Part shown: positions 1 through 8,542 of the stretch, in pieces
Position numbering within the stretch: position 1 is the first letter of the stretch
Layout of the letters: each line of letters starts with the position of its first letter
From: Bacillus sp. ISL-18
GTDB taxonomy: Bacteria > Bacillota > Bacilli > Bacillales > Cytobacillaceae
Direction: 5' to 3'
Assembly: GCF_018613415.1 (NCBI RefSeq)
Contig: NZ_JAGGQG010000014.1
Coordinates: 62,001 to 126,000, forward strand
Length of the DNA: 64,000 nt
Made by a program: the position numbers and the translations under genes
The notes under the pieces: model-generated
What the model was told of the DNA's origin: nothing
Seen by the model: only the letters and a program-made list of their open reading frames with translations
The model's database searches: none

Positions 1-1398
1 TAACCAATCAGCGAAATCCTCCGCTTTTCCTTGATACCAGCCGTAATACTTATTATAGCCGACAACATCCGTCACATAATTGTATTCATCCTTATCAGGT
101 ACAAACATAACATTTGCCATGGTCGTTAAACGAGTGGGGTCTTCTTTTTTCGTGAGCTTATTTAATTCATTGACGAGTCTTCTCAGTTCAGGCCGTTCTC
201 CGCTGATTTGAATTTCATTTTGGATACCCCAGAACATAATCGATGGATGGTTGAAGTTTTGACGAATTAATTCAGTCATTTGCTGCTTAGCATTGATTCC
301 CTCTAACTCATGTTTTGACATAACCGAGATAAAGGGAATCTCCGCCCAAATGACCATGCCCTCCTGATCACAAAGTTCATAGAAGAACTGATCATGCTGA
401 TAGTGGGCTAAACGGATCGATGTGGCGCCGACCTCTTTAATTAGTTCCATATCTTCTAAGTGCTCTTTTTTCGTAATTGCCCAGCCCATGTCTTTGCGGT
501 CTTGGTGCCTAGATACACCATTTAATCGAAGTGATTCTCCATTTAAAAAGAAACCTTTCTCCGGGTCAACATGGAAGTATCTCACTCCAAATGGGATCGT
601 TAGTTCATCAACAGTATCGTTAAAGCTGACTAGTGAGATCTTCGTTTCATAAAGATAGGGGTTCTTTCTTCCATTCCATAATGAAGGGTTTTCAATCGTA
701 ACAGGAATCGCTACTTCTGTTGTTTCACCTGCTGCTAGAAAAACTTCCTTGGCCCCGTAGGCTACATTTTTACCATTAGCATCTAAGATATCTGCCCAAA
801 CTCTTACTTTTTTTTCAACATCAAGGTCATTAACCACCTTAGATTTAATGGTTAAAACAGCTCTCTCATTTGAAATATTCTCTTGAACAATATAGACACC
901 TTTGGAACCATAATCGAGTAAATCAAAGTGAATTGAATTTGCAATCACAAGATTGACATCGCGATAGAGCCCGCCATAGAAAGTGAAATCGGCCATCTGT
1001 GGATACACATCATCGACAACGGTATTATCAACTTTGACGGAGAGTGTATTCTTTTTTCCAAACTCGACGGCATTTGTAATGTCAAAGCGGAAAATTGAGT
1101 AACCGCCGCGATGTTGTCCAAGATGTTGTCCATTCACATATACATCCGTAATACTATTTGAGCCATTAAACTCAATATATACTCTATTTCCTTGTTCTAA
1201 TGCATCTACTAAAAATTCTTTTCGATACCAGCAGGCACCTTTATAATAATCAAAGCCATTGGCACCATCGATGGCATTCCAGGTGTGAGGAACCTGAACC
1301 TCCTGCCAATTATCTGTATTAACGTTTACTGCACTTGCATTCTCTTCATCTTGTCTAATAAATTTCCAATTAGCATTAATATTTAAGACCTTTCTCAT
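1..1398 (-). CDS. Glycoside hydrolase family 2 protein (beta-galactosidase/beta-glucuronidase-like), 3' end beyond window
   Basis: Open from the ATG at 1398 to the window edge, giving the first 466 residues with no stop. An AGGAGG-like site lies just upstream of the ATG. The N-terminal part has the sugar-binding jelly-roll pattern of GH2 enzymes (HTWN, WYRKEF, VYVNG..LG.HRGGYS), then an Ig-like middle domain, then the start of the TIM barrel (LNG.S.HQD, IRLAHYQHD). The motif FWGIQNE near residue 396 carries the expected acid/base glutamate; the nucleophile glutamate should lie beyond the edge. The family hydrolyses beta-galactosides, beta-glucuronides or beta-mannosides, and substrate cannot be chosen from this fragment. 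No secretion signal is seen, so it is probably cytoplasmic and acts on an imported sugar. It is divergent from an AraC-type regulator, the likely controller. Confidence 0.9.
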   Translation of the reverse strand, partial: MRKVLNINANWKFIRQDEENASAVNVNTDNWQEVQVPHTWNAIDGANGFDYYKGACWYRKEFLVDALEQGNRVYIEFNGSNSITDVYVNGQHLGQHRGGYSIFRFDITNAVEFGKKNTLSVKVDNTVVDDVYPQMADFTFYGGLYRDVNLVIANSIHFDLLDYGSKGVYIVQENISNERAVLTIKSKVVNDLDVEKKVRVWADILDANGKNVAYGAKEVFLAAGETTEVAIPVTIENPSLWNGRKNPYLYETKISLVSFNDTVDELTIPFGVRYFHVDPEKGFFLNGESLRLNGVSRHQDRKDMGWAITKKEHLEDMELIKEVGATSIRLAHYQHDQFFYELCDQEGMVIWAEIPFISVMSKHELEGINAKQQMTELIRQNFNHPSIMFWGIQNEIQISGERPELRRLVNELNKLTKKEDPTRLTTMANVMFVPDKDEYNYVTDVVGYNKYYGWYQGKAEDFADWL

Positions 1399-1433
1399 TT
1401 AGCTTCCTCCTAAATATCGTTTCAACCAAATTC

Positions 1434-1453
1434 ATTATAGTATACGCTTTCGA
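1434..1453 (-). promoter_or_regulatory. Candidate promoter -10 with overlapping cre-like site for the GH2 gene
   Basis: On the minus strand a TATAAT (1434-1439) sits 36 bases before the GH2 start codon. Directly upstream is CGAAAGCGTATACT, which fits 11 of 14 positions of the CcpA cre consensus. Catabolite repression of a sugar hydrolase would be expected, but no clear -35 box is seen and the cre match is weak. Confidence 0.35.
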
Positions 1454-1550
1454 TAGATAATCATACAAAATTGACTTTATTAGCATAAATATTGCGTTTT
1501 TTCTTTTGAAAGGTTTTAATAGTGGAAATAGATTAGGGAGGATAAGAAAG

Positions 1551-2780
1551 ATGAGTCTATCGATAGAAATCACTAAAAAAGGAAAGCTTCTTCATTCGAT
1601 TACTTATTTAGATGTAAAGATTGTTGACCACGAGGGGAAGATCATCTTTCAAAAATCGCAAATCCAAACACCCTTGCTCCTGCAGCCCTTCGCTAATGAT
1701 GATCCAACAATGAATGAAAAGTTAATGAAAGCAGAGAACGGACAGTATTTTCATTATATAAATAGCATTGGGCTTGAATATTTAGCAACTGGGCTTTGGA
1801 GTAATAATCACTATCAGGGTTTTATTGTTTTGGGTCCATTTTTATCAAGTATTCCTTCCAATGAGCTGATTAGTGACCTTATTTCAGCACATAAATTCCC
1901 AATTAGTGAGCGGAAACAGCTTCAAGATTATTATCAATCACTTTCAATTATTGGCAGTAACAAGTCTACCTATCTGGGGGACCTACTGGTTAACATATGT
2001 CAACATTCCTATATTGAGGGTAAATTAGTGAACACGGAAGTTCGTAAGTCAGCGGAAAAGGTTGAAAAAGTTCTTTACGAAGAAGATAAAAATTTGATTG
2101 AGGAGCGATATAAAGAGGAAAAGAAATTAATGAGGGCGATAGAAAAAGGTGATATGGAGGAAATCGGCAAGTTATCAAAGGAAGTTAAGGGGATGATGGA
2201 CTTTTCAGACCGTATTCCCGAGAGTCCCTTTCGTTCGGCTAAAAACCTACTTTTTGTCTTAAATACGATATGCCGGATTTCAGCTGAAAAGGGCGGCCTG
2301 CAGCCCCTTGTTGTCCACTATGTGTCAGAAAAGTTTGCAATCCTTATTGAAAGAGCCCCAAATCTTCCATACTTAAAAATATTAGCATTCGATATGATAA
2401 ACGAATATGGCGGTCTCGTTCAAAAACACTCGAACAAGGATTTCAGCATGATTGTAAAAAAGGCAGTCAATTATATTCATTCAAATCTTGAACAAACATT
2501 AACCCTTAAAGAAATTGCAGCCAGCATCCATGTCCATCCTTCTCACTTATCCCGCAAATTCAAGCAGGATACAGGCAAAAGTATCATTGACTACGTAAAT
2601 CAAAAAAGAGTCGAGGAAGCCATGCTCCATCTACAAACCGGAACTGCAGCAGTTACAGATATCGCCTTAATTGTCGGATACAATGACTTAAATTATTTTA
2701 CGAGAGTATTTAAGAAAGTCACTGGACAAACCCCATCAGAATATAAAAAAACAGAGGGACGGTTCTCTTGCTTCCATTGA
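1551..2780 (+). CDS. AraC-family transcriptional regulator
   Basis: The ATG at 1551 is chosen because AGGGAGG lies about 10 bases upstream; a TTG 45 bases earlier has no good ribosome binding site. The product is 409 residues. The C-terminal 100 residues are a typical double helix-turn-helix AraC domain (YIHSNL...TLKEIAASIHVHPSHLSRKFK, then DIALIVGYNDLNYFTRVFKKVTGQTPSEYKK). The N-terminal 280 residues form a presumed ligand-sensing region that I do not assign to a named domain. It is divergent from the GH2 gene and probably activates it in response to a sugar. The last eight residues (EGRFSCFH) are encoded by one arm of an inverted repeat (2756-2845), so the native C-terminus seems to have been overwritten by repeat DNA. 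Confidence 0.85.
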   Translation: MSLSIEITKKGKLLHSITYLDVKIVDHEGKIIFQKSQIQTPLLLQPFANDDPTMNEKLMKAENGQYFHYINSIGLEYLATGLWSNNHYQGFIVLGPFLSSIPSNELISDLISAHKFPISERKQLQDYYQSLSIIGSNKSTYLGDLLVNICQHSYIEGKLVNTEVRKSAEKVEKVLYEEDKNLIEERYKEEKKLMRAIEKGDMEEIGKLSKEVKGMMDFSDRIPESPFRSAKNLLFVLNTICRISAEKGGLQPLVVHYVSEKFAILIERAPNLPYLKILAFDMINEYGGLVQKHSNKDFSMIVKKAVNYIHSNLEQTLTLKEIAASIHVHPSHLSRKFKQDTGKSIIDYVNQKRVEEAMLHLQTGTAAVTDIALIVGYNDLNYFTRVFKKVTGQTPSEYKKTEGRFSCFH

Positions 2781-2850
2781 ATGAAGCAGGGGACTGTCTC
2801 TCTGCTTGCTTTTGCTTATAAAAAAGAAGCAAGAGAACCGTCCCCTTGCT
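2756..2850. repeat. Dispersed inverted repeat (GGACGGTTCTC type) overlapping the AraC gene end
   Basis: Two arms, AGGGACGGTTCTCTTGCTTC at 2756-2775 and its reverse complement at about 2826-2845, flank a 50-base centre. The outer 18 bases pair perfectly. The left arm supplies the last codons and stop of the AraC-type gene. No T-tract follows, so it does not look like a simple terminator. It separates that gene from the convergent nspC. Confidence 0.7.
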
Positions 2851-2859
2851 TCTAATCTA

Positions 2860-3987
2860 TTAAGCTAATCTCATTTTAAAGTCTTGATAGCCGAATTCGC
2901 GAACGATTTCACAATCACCATCTGGTTTTTTTACGGCGATAGCTGGTAATGGCATACCGTTAAAGGTTGTGTTTTTTACCATCGTATAGATGGCCATATC
3001 GCCAAAGACTAATCGGTCCCCGCTCTTTAAGGGTTCATCAAAGGAATAGTCACCGATGACATCGCCTGTTAAGCAAGTTTGCCCGCCAAGTCGATACGTG
3101 TATGGTTTTTCGCCTGCTTCACCTGATCCAACTAGTGGAGGACGGTAAGGCATTTCCAAGACATCCGGCATATGGCAGGTTGCAGAAGTGTCAAGAATAG
3201 CGATATCCATTCGGTTTTGATGTAAATCCAGCACAGAGGTAATGAGATAACCGGCATTAAGAGCAACGGCCTCTCCTGGCTCAAGATATACTTCTAATCC
3301 ATATTTATCTTGCATTCTCTTAATACAAGCCTCAAGTCGAGGGATATCGTAATCTTCTCTTGTAATATGATGACCGCCGCCGAAATTGATCCATTCCATT
3401 TGCGGAAGCCACTCTCCGAATCGTTCTTCCACTGCATTTAGAGTGGTTTCTAAATCATCAGAGTTTTGCTGGCAAAGGGTGTGAAAGTGAAGACCGGATA
3501 CACCCTCAAGCAGCTCAGGGCGAAAATGGTCTCTAATGACACCGAATCTGGAACCTGGTGAACATGGATCGTAAATGGCATGTCCAATTTGCGTAGAGCA
3601 TTCCGGATTGATCCGTAAGCCCACTTTTCTGCCAGCTTTTAAAGCCTTATCTTTAAATTTTTCTAACTGTGAGAAGGAATTAAAGATAATATGATCACAA
3701 ATCGAGATAATTTCATCTATTTCATCGTCACGATAGGCAGGGGCAAAGACATGATTTTCTTTGCCCATTTCCTCGTAACCAAGACGTGCTTCGAATAATC
3801 CACTTGCTGTGGTACCACTTAAATATTTTCCAATGAGGGGATACATTGTTGTCATAGAAAATGCCTTCTGGGCCAAAACAATCTTAGCACCTGTACGCTC
3901 AATCACACCGTTCAGGATTTTCAGGTTTTTTTCAACCAGACTTTCGTCTACGACATAACATGGTGTTGGTAAATCTTCAAACCGCAT
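2860..3987 (-). CDS. nspC: Carboxynorspermidine decarboxylase
   Basis: A 375-residue fold-type III PLP enzyme of the NspC family, related to diaminopimelate/ornithine decarboxylases. It removes CO2 from carboxynorspermidine or carboxyspermidine to give the triamine. The PLP lysine is Lys41 in AQKAFS; the glycine-rich phosphate-binding segment FGGGHHI, the EPGEA motif and a downstream HTLCQQN segment are visible. It follows the synthase gene by one base, so the two are certainly co-transcribed. In this pathway aspartate semialdehyde is reductively coupled to a diamine by the synthase and then decarboxylated here. The operon's leader (5283-5700) appears to control both genes. Confidence 0.93.
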   Translation of the reverse strand: MRFEDLPTPCYVVDESLVEKNLKILNGVIERTGAKIVLAQKAFSMTTMYPLIGKYLSGTTASGLFEARLGYEEMGKENHVFAPAYRDDEIDEIISICDHIIFNSFSQLEKFKDKALKAGRKVGLRINPECSTQIGHAIYDPCSPGSRFGVIRDHFRPELLEGVSGLHFHTLCQQNSDDLETTLNAVEERFGEWLPQMEWINFGGGHHITREDYDIPRLEACIKRMQDKYGLEVYLEPGEAVALNAGYLITSVLDLHQNRMDIAILDTSATCHMPDVLEMPYRPPLVGSGEAGEKPYTYRLGGQTCLTGDVIGDYSFDEPLKSGDRLVFGDMAIYTMVKNTTFNGMPLPAIAVKKPDGDCEIVREFGYQDFKMRLA

Positions 3988-3988
3988 T

Positions 3989-5227
3989 TTATTTAATTAG
4001 CTCCGCTTCTTTTTTCTCAGCAGGCTCATCATCAACAAGAACTGGATTAAAGTCTTCTACCCATGGAAGTCCCCATTTGTTTAACTCTTCCATGAATGGA
4101 TCAGGATCAAATTGTTCAATATTATAAACTCCAGCTTTGTTCCATTTACCAGTTAGGATCATTGCTGCACCGATCATCGCAGGAACCCCAGTTGTATAAG
4201 AGATGGCTTGTGAGCCTACTTCTCTATAGCACTCTTGGTGGTCACAAACGTTGTAAACATAGTAAGTTTTGTCTTTTCCATCTTTTTTTCCTCTGAAAAT
4301 ACAGCCGATGTTTGTTTTACCCACTGTACGAGGTCCAAGGGAAGCTGGGTCTGGCAATACAGCCTTAAGGAATTGAAGTGGAATAATTTGCTTTCCTTCA
4401 AATTCAATTGGCTCGATTGATGTCATTCCAACATTCTCAAGAGCTCTTAAGTGTGTAAGGTAGCTTTGACCGAATGTCATGAAGAAACGGATTCGCTTAA
4501 TTCCTGGGATGTTTTGAGCAAGAGATTCAAGCTCTTCATGATAAAGCAAATACATATCTTTTTGGCCAACTTCAGCAAAGTCATAAACTCGCTTGATTTC
4601 CATTGGCTCCGTTTCAATCCATTCGCCATTTTCCCAGTAACGTCCATTAGCAGAAACTTCACGAATATTGATTTCAGGGTTGAAGTTTGTAGCGAAAGGA
4701 TAGCCATGGTCGCCGCCGTTACAGTCAAGAATGTCGATATATTCAATTTCATCAAAATAATGTTTTAGAGCGTAAGCAGAGAATACGCCTGTTACACCAG
4801 GGTCAAAGCCGCTGCCTAATAGTGCTGTAATGCCAGCTTTTTCAAAGCGCTCGCGGTAATCCCACTGCCATTTGTATTCGAATTTTGCAGTATCTTCTGG
4901 CTCATAGTTTGCTGTATCCATATAGTGTGTCTTTGTTGCAAGGCAAGCATCCATAATCGTTAAATCTTGGTACGGTAATGCTAAGTTCATGACGATATCT
5001 GGTTTTACTTCATTAATTAACGCGATTAACTCATCTACATTATCTGCATTCACTTGTGCAGTTGTAATTTTTGTTTTGCCGCCATCAAGTTTGGCCTTTA
5101 ATTCATCACATTTTGATTTTGTACGGCTTGCTATACAAATCTCTTCAAATACTTCGTTGTTTTGAACACATTTGTGGATGGCAACAGATGCTACGCCGCC
5201 AGCCCCGATAATAAGCGCTTTTCCCAT
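3989..5227 (-). CDS. Carboxynorspermidine synthase (saccharopine dehydrogenase family)
   Basis: A 412-residue cytoplasmic NADPH-dependent enzyme with an N-terminal Rossmann motif (GKALIIGAGGVASVAIHKC). It condenses aspartate beta-semialdehyde with a diamine such as putrescine or diaminopropane to a carboxy-triamine. Pfam saccharopine dehydrogenase members also include lysine-pathway enzymes, but the adjacency to nspC (one-base gap) settles the polyamine role. The ATG follows AGGAGATAGGAAA. The acidic/lysine-rich tail (DDEPAEKKEAELIK) is unremarkable. It is the first gene of the operon, 55 bases downstream of a strong intrinsic terminator, so expression probably needs read-through of that signal. 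Confidence 0.92.
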   Translation of the reverse strand: MGKALIIGAGGVASVAIHKCVQNNEVFEEICIASRTKSKCDELKAKLDGGKTKITTAQVNADNVDELIALINEVKPDIVMNLALPYQDLTIMDACLATKTHYMDTANYEPEDTAKFEYKWQWDYRERFEKAGITALLGSGFDPGVTGVFSAYALKHYFDEIEYIDILDCNGGDHGYPFATNFNPEINIREVSANGRYWENGEWIETEPMEIKRVYDFAEVGQKDMYLLYHEELESLAQNIPGIKRIRFFMTFGQSYLTHLRALENVGMTSIEPIEFEGKQIIPLQFLKAVLPDPASLGPRTVGKTNIGCIFRGKKDGKDKTYYVYNVCDHQECYREVGSQAISYTTGVPAMIGAAMILTGKWNKAGVYNIEQFDPDPFMEELNKWGLPWVEDFNPVLVDDEPAEKKEAELIK

Positions 5228-5281
5228 TTTCCTATCTCCTAACCTAATAAATTTTTTAGCACAACTAAATTCCGTAACAAC

Positions 5282-5330
5282 AAAAAAAGCAAGTGCAAAA
5301 CGCAGGAATTAATTGCGCACAACACTTGCT
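5282..5330 (-). terminator. Intrinsic terminator/attenuator in the leader of the carboxynorspermidine operon
   Basis: On the minus strand AGCAAGTG (5323-5330) pairs with CACTTGCT (5288-5295), with an inner CGCA/TGCG extension, and seven T residues follow (5282-5288). It lies after a promoter and a long leader and before the first gene, with no upstream reading frame on that strand to end, so it acts as an attenuator rather than as the end of another transcript. Confidence 0.8.
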
Positions 5331-5703
5331 TTGATATATTCAATATTAAAAATCAAGTATATCCATGACAAAAGGTCATATCTATACTCTACCAAGTCAT
5401 CAAACATTTTGGCAGAAAGCTTTTTAATATTTAACATATATCATTTTAGGATCAGAGTCTATATAGCAAATAATCACTTTTACCACTCTTATTGACCGTT
5501 TCACAAGTTGTGTGCATGTGCACTGGTTGTAAAGTAACCAACTTATAAAATTTGAGCTTTTAACTCAATCAATAAGGCAACCAAAGTTGCCAATCGGCAG
5601 TTGACCCGGCTGTCCGTATGGCCTTAACTTCCAAAGAAGTGGTCAAGGTTATCTGCTTGGAAAGATCCAGATATATTTAAATATTTGCTTTCCAAAATCA
5701 TGC
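5283..5703 (-). ncRNA. Structured 5' leader (candidate unassigned riboswitch) of the carboxynorspermidine operon
   Basis: About 420 nt of minus-strand leader between promoter and terminator. Visible helices in transcript order are TTTGGAAAG/CTTTCCAA (5657-5695), TTGACC/GGTCAA (5601-5646) enclosing ACTTC/GAAGT (5627-5640), GGCAAC/GTTGCC (5576-5591), GAGTT-type hairpin near 5553-5566, and AAGTTG/CAACTT (5505-5544) enclosing smaller stems. The 3' strand of the last helix lies in TGCACACAAC (5507-5516), which can instead pair at 9 of 10 positions with the 5' arm of the terminator (5314-5323). That is the layout of a transcriptional riboswitch. I could not match it to a known aptamer (not lysine, SAM, T-box, GEMM, M-box or ydaO by eye). 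A regulatory ligand such as a polyamine is inference only. Confidence 0.5.
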
Positions 5704-5709
5704 TACTTC

Positions 5710-5738
5710 ATGTTAGCAGTATATAAAAATAATTGCAA
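5710..5738 (-). promoter_or_regulatory. Sigma-A type promoter for the carboxynorspermidine operon
   Basis: TTGCAA (5733-5738), a 17-base spacer and TAACAT (5710-5715) on the minus strand. The start would be near 5703, giving a leader of about 475 nt before the ATG at 5227. Confidence 0.6.
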
Positions 5739-5788
5739 GAGGAATTTTAAAAAAATATCTAAAAAAGGTTTCACCAAACTTACATGAG

Positions 5789-6517
5789 CTATTTTGCCCG
5801 ATGAACCGTAAGTTTAACCTTGTTTGTTTCACACATAAAGGTAGAGAGATGGACAGGTTCATCAGCTGAATTGAATGAGATCTTTAAAATTTTAAAAAGA
5901 TTAGCCCCAATATCGCATTCCAACCATTTAGCATAATCTTTTGTAGCACCAATAACATCAATAATTTTGTCATTACTGACAATTTCCGTTTGGTAATCGT
6001 TCAAAAGAATTTTATAGGTTGATTCATTTCCGACAATTTTCTTTTCTAAATCTGGGAATCGAATTAACGAGAAATGGGCAATATCATAAAACAGAGGGCG
6101 ATCATTTACATACATTAGCCGCTCAAGTTCCAAAATGGGGCTTCCTTCCTCAATTTTAAGATATTCTGCTATTTCCTCAGTTGCAGGTATAACCTCGCTT
6201 TTTAAAATTCTAGAATTAGGGGTCATGCCAAGCTGATGACTAAACTCCGAGAATCCGCTTACAGATATTAACTCGTTATGAAACTTTTTTGAGGTAACAT
6301 AAGTTCCTCTTCGTGGAATACGTGTTAATGTACCGTCCTTTACCAGCTCCTCAATTGCTTTTCGGATGGTAATCCGACTTACATTGTAAATATCACAAAG
6401 TTCAGCTTCAGTTGGGATTTGTTCATCTGGTTTATACTTACCTTGCTGGATATCATTTTTCAACATTTGCCTTATTTGCATATAGAGCGGCTGGGGGGTA
6501 GAAGGATTTAAATTCAT
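5789..6517 (-). CDS. frlR: GntR/HutC-family transcriptional regulator, FrlR-like
   Basis: Length 242 residues from the ATG at 6517, chosen because HutC-type GntR proteins start a few residues before the PLYMQIRQML motif; ATG 6529 and TTG 6538 are in-frame alternatives. The N-terminal winged helix (PTEAELCDIYNVSRITIRKAIEELVKDGTLTRIPRRGTYV) is followed by a UTRA effector domain (about residues 90-235). UTRA domains usually bind sugar phosphates or amines. Its place as last gene of the fructoselysine locus, downstream of frlD, points to control of frlA and frlBD by a pathway intermediate. A shared box downstream of both frl promoters is its likely operator. Confidence 0.82.
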   Translation of the reverse strand: MNLNPSTPQPLYMQIRQMLKNDIQQGKYKPDEQIPTEAELCDIYNVSRITIRKAIEELVKDGTLTRIPRRGTYVTSKKFHNELISVSGFSEFSHQLGMTPNSRILKSEVIPATEEIAEYLKIEEGSPILELERLMYVNDRPLFYDIAHFSLIRFPDLEKKIVGNESTYKILLNDYQTEIVSNDKIIDVIGATKDYAKWLECDIGANLFKILKISFNSADEPVHLSTFMCETNKVKLTVHRAK

Positions 6518-6583
6518 TACCTGCTTCATCCTTATCAATCAATAAATTTTACTATCTATTATACATCTATAGCCCAGTCCTAG

Positions 6584-7366
6584 TCACCATGCACCGAAAT
6601 ATTGAATCGTTTTTGCGGCTGTTTCCGTACCTAGCTGTAAACATTCTTTAATGGTACAGCCTTTCAAGATTCCATAAATAAAACCCGAAATAAAAGAGTC
6701 TCCTGCTCCCATTGTATCAACTACATTCTCTTCTATCACACCATATTGGTAAAATTGCCGACCATCATAGGCAAGAGAACCATTTTCTCCTAATGTTGCC
6801 ACAGCAACTTTTGAGCCAAGGTTTTTAATTTCCTTTAAATACTGACGTATATAGGCATCATCTTCTGTATAGGAAAAAAAGGCATAATCGACAAACGGTG
6901 GTAAGGTATTTACGAGGGGATCATCTAATTGGTTTGAAAAGTCAAATGAAGTAAGCAGCCCCAGTTCTTTAAAGGCAGGATAATAGTGCTCCACATGTCC
7001 CCAAATTCCAGCATGTACGCATTTGTGTGTTCCGATAAAATTAATTTCCTCGGGCGTTAAGGTAAAGTCAGCCATTACACCTTCATCATATTCTCCGAAG
7101 TGGCGATCATTGTCAACTAATTCAACATAGGTGACCGCCGTTTTACCTTCCTTTTGAGATAGATGAGTGGTATTAACACCCTTGTGTTGGATAGCACGAA
7201 TCATTCCTTTACCGTATGAATCAGACCCAACCCAGCCAATATAGGACGTTTCAGCACCTAAGCCTTGTAAATAGACAGCGACATTGACGGGATTTCCTCC
7301 AGGATAGGCCTTCCCGCTTGCTTGATAAACATCCATGCAGTTATCTCCGACAGCAGCTATTTTCAT
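6584..7366 (-). CDS. frlD: Fructoselysine 6-kinase (PfkB family)
   Basis: A 260-residue ribokinase-type enzyme that phosphorylates fructoselysine at C6. The PfkB signature GGNPVNVAVYL lies near residues 23-33, and the ATP/anion-hole motif DTMGAGDSFISGF near residues 215-227 carries the catalytic aspartate. Length and the ending TAAKTIQYFGAW closely resemble E. coli FrlD (261 residues, as I remember it) rather than the longer B. subtilis enzyme. The gene lies 67 bases downstream of frlB, in the same transcript. Its product is the substrate of FrlB. Confidence 0.9.
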   Translation of the reverse strand: MKIAAVGDNCMDVYQASGKAYPGGNPVNVAVYLQGLGAETSYIGWVGSDSYGKGMIRAIQHKGVNTTHLSQKEGKTAVTYVELVDNDRHFGEYDEGVMADFTLTPEEINFIGTHKCVHAGIWGHVEHYYPAFKELGLLTSFDFSNQLDDPLVNTLPPFVDYAFFSYTEDDAYIRQYLKEIKNLGSKVAVATLGENGSLAYDGRQFYQYGVIEENVVDTMGAGDSFISGFIYGILKGCTIKECLQLGTETAAKTIQYFGAW

Positions 7367-7433
7367 TGTTATATCCCCACTTTTCCTTTTTTAAGAAGAA
7401 ACGAGCACTACAAGTAGTGCTCATTCATCAATT

Positions 7434-8447
7434 CTAATATTCCATTTGGCGATAGTATCTTCTGAGGTCTAACGAATGGTTCCGTTCACGCTCAAGATAA
7501 ACACTGATTCTGCTTAAGACGGACCAATTAATGCTAACAGCAAAGTGTTTTCGAAATTCATCGCTGATCCCTTCCATCTCGAAATCTTTTGTATCAATTA
7601 TCGTTACATTTTTTGTTATATTTTCAACAAATCTTTCTACACGATCCATAAGAGGCCTTGTTTCATCCTCCCCCTTAAGTAAAATCACACTTGTATCTTC
7701 GACAACAAGTTCAAGCGTACCGTGGAAAAACTCAGCCGCATGAATGGATTTAGCATGGATCCATTGCATTTCCTCTAAAACACACATCGCATAGCAATAA
7801 GTATTTCCCCATAAGTTACCGGAACCGACCATCATATGATAATCTGTATCTTTATGTTTGATTGCAAATTCTTCTGCTTGTCGATCAAAAGATTTAACAG
7901 CATTCAGAATGGCACGTGGGAGTAAATTAACTTCCTTCGTAAATTGCTCATATTGAGGAAATTCATCGTGGTTATACATAAATCGGAAAATAACCATGTA
8001 TAAAAGCAGATAAAAAGTATCAAAAGAATGTTTTTCTGATCCTGTAGTGATACAATAGTCGACCATTTTTGTTAATGGTGTATTCGGCTCTGCGACTAAT
8101 GCAATGGTTGTGGCTCCTTTTTCTTTACAATACTCGGCAGCTGCAAGGGTTTCTTTCGTTGTTCCAGAAACAGAGGTAAAGATACAAACAGAATCTTTAC
8201 TAAAATGCTTATGGTTCATAACCATAAACTCCGCTGCAATTTCTGCATGAACATCAATTGTAGAGTTTGATTTTAAAATATACTCATAAGGATACATCAT
8301 GGCAATGGTTCCGCCTGCACCGATTAGGAAAATGTTCTTGTAGCCTTTTTGGCAAATTTCATCAACAAAACTCTCAATTTCCCCTCTAAATGCAAGGCCC
8401 TCTTTTTCAACTAGCGTAAGGAATAATTCTTCATCAAATTTCAACAT
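7434..8447 (-). CDS. frlB: Fructoselysine 6-phosphate deglycase (SIS domain)
   Basis: A 337-residue protein with two sugar isomerase (SIS) domains. The first carries GAGGTIAMMYPYEY and TSVSGTTKETLAAAEY, the pattern that binds the phosphosugar. The family splits fructoselysine 6-phosphate into glucose 6-phosphate and lysine. The ending DLRRYYRQMEY resembles other FrlB proteins. The ATG at 8447 follows AGGAGG by 8 bases. It has its own promoter (8499-8527) after a 189-bp foldback repeat that separates it from frlA. Together with FrlA and FrlD it lets the cell use Amadori products as carbon and nitrogen source. Confidence 0.9.
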   Translation of the reverse strand: MLKFDEELFLTLVEKEGLAFRGEIESFVDEICQKGYKNIFLIGAGGTIAMMYPYEYILKSNSTIDVHAEIAAEFMVMNHKHFSKDSVCIFTSVSGTTKETLAAAEYCKEKGATTIALVAEPNTPLTKMVDYCITTGSEKHSFDTFYLLLYMVIFRFMYNHDEFPQYEQFTKEVNLLPRAILNAVKSFDRQAEEFAIKHKDTDYHMMVGSGNLWGNTYCYAMCVLEEMQWIHAKSIHAAEFFHGTLELVVEDTSVILLKGEDETRPLMDRVERFVENITKNVTIIDTKDFEMEGISDEFRKHFAVSINWSVLSRISVYLERERNHSLDLRRYYRQMEY

Positions 8448-8498
8448 GGACTTGGTCCTCCTTTTATATCGTGGAAAAAACTATTTGTTATGTCTTGT

Positions 8499-8527
8499 AT
8501 TATAATTAGATATAACAAATAATGCAA
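8499..8527 (-). promoter_or_regulatory. frlB promoter with FrlR-box-like sequence
   Basis: Minus strand TTGCAT (8522-8527), 17-base spacer and TATAAT (8499-8504). The bases after the -10, ACAAGACATAACAAAT, recur with one change after the -10 of the frlA promoter. The arms TATTTGTTAT and ATAACAAATA (about 8482-8521) form an inverted repeat spanning the -10, a plausible GntR-family operator. Confidence 0.7.
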
Positions 8528-8542
8528 TGCATATTTAAAAAA

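Noticed and set aside
4451..4768. 105-codon frame opposite the carboxynorspermidine synthase
   Set aside because: Antisense shadow of a well-conserved gene, no ribosome binding site.
5500..5700. Lysine riboswitch or T-box before the saccharopine-dehydrogenase-family gene
   Set aside because: None of the conserved core sequences of those classes (for example AGGGTGG..ACCGCG of T-boxes) is present.
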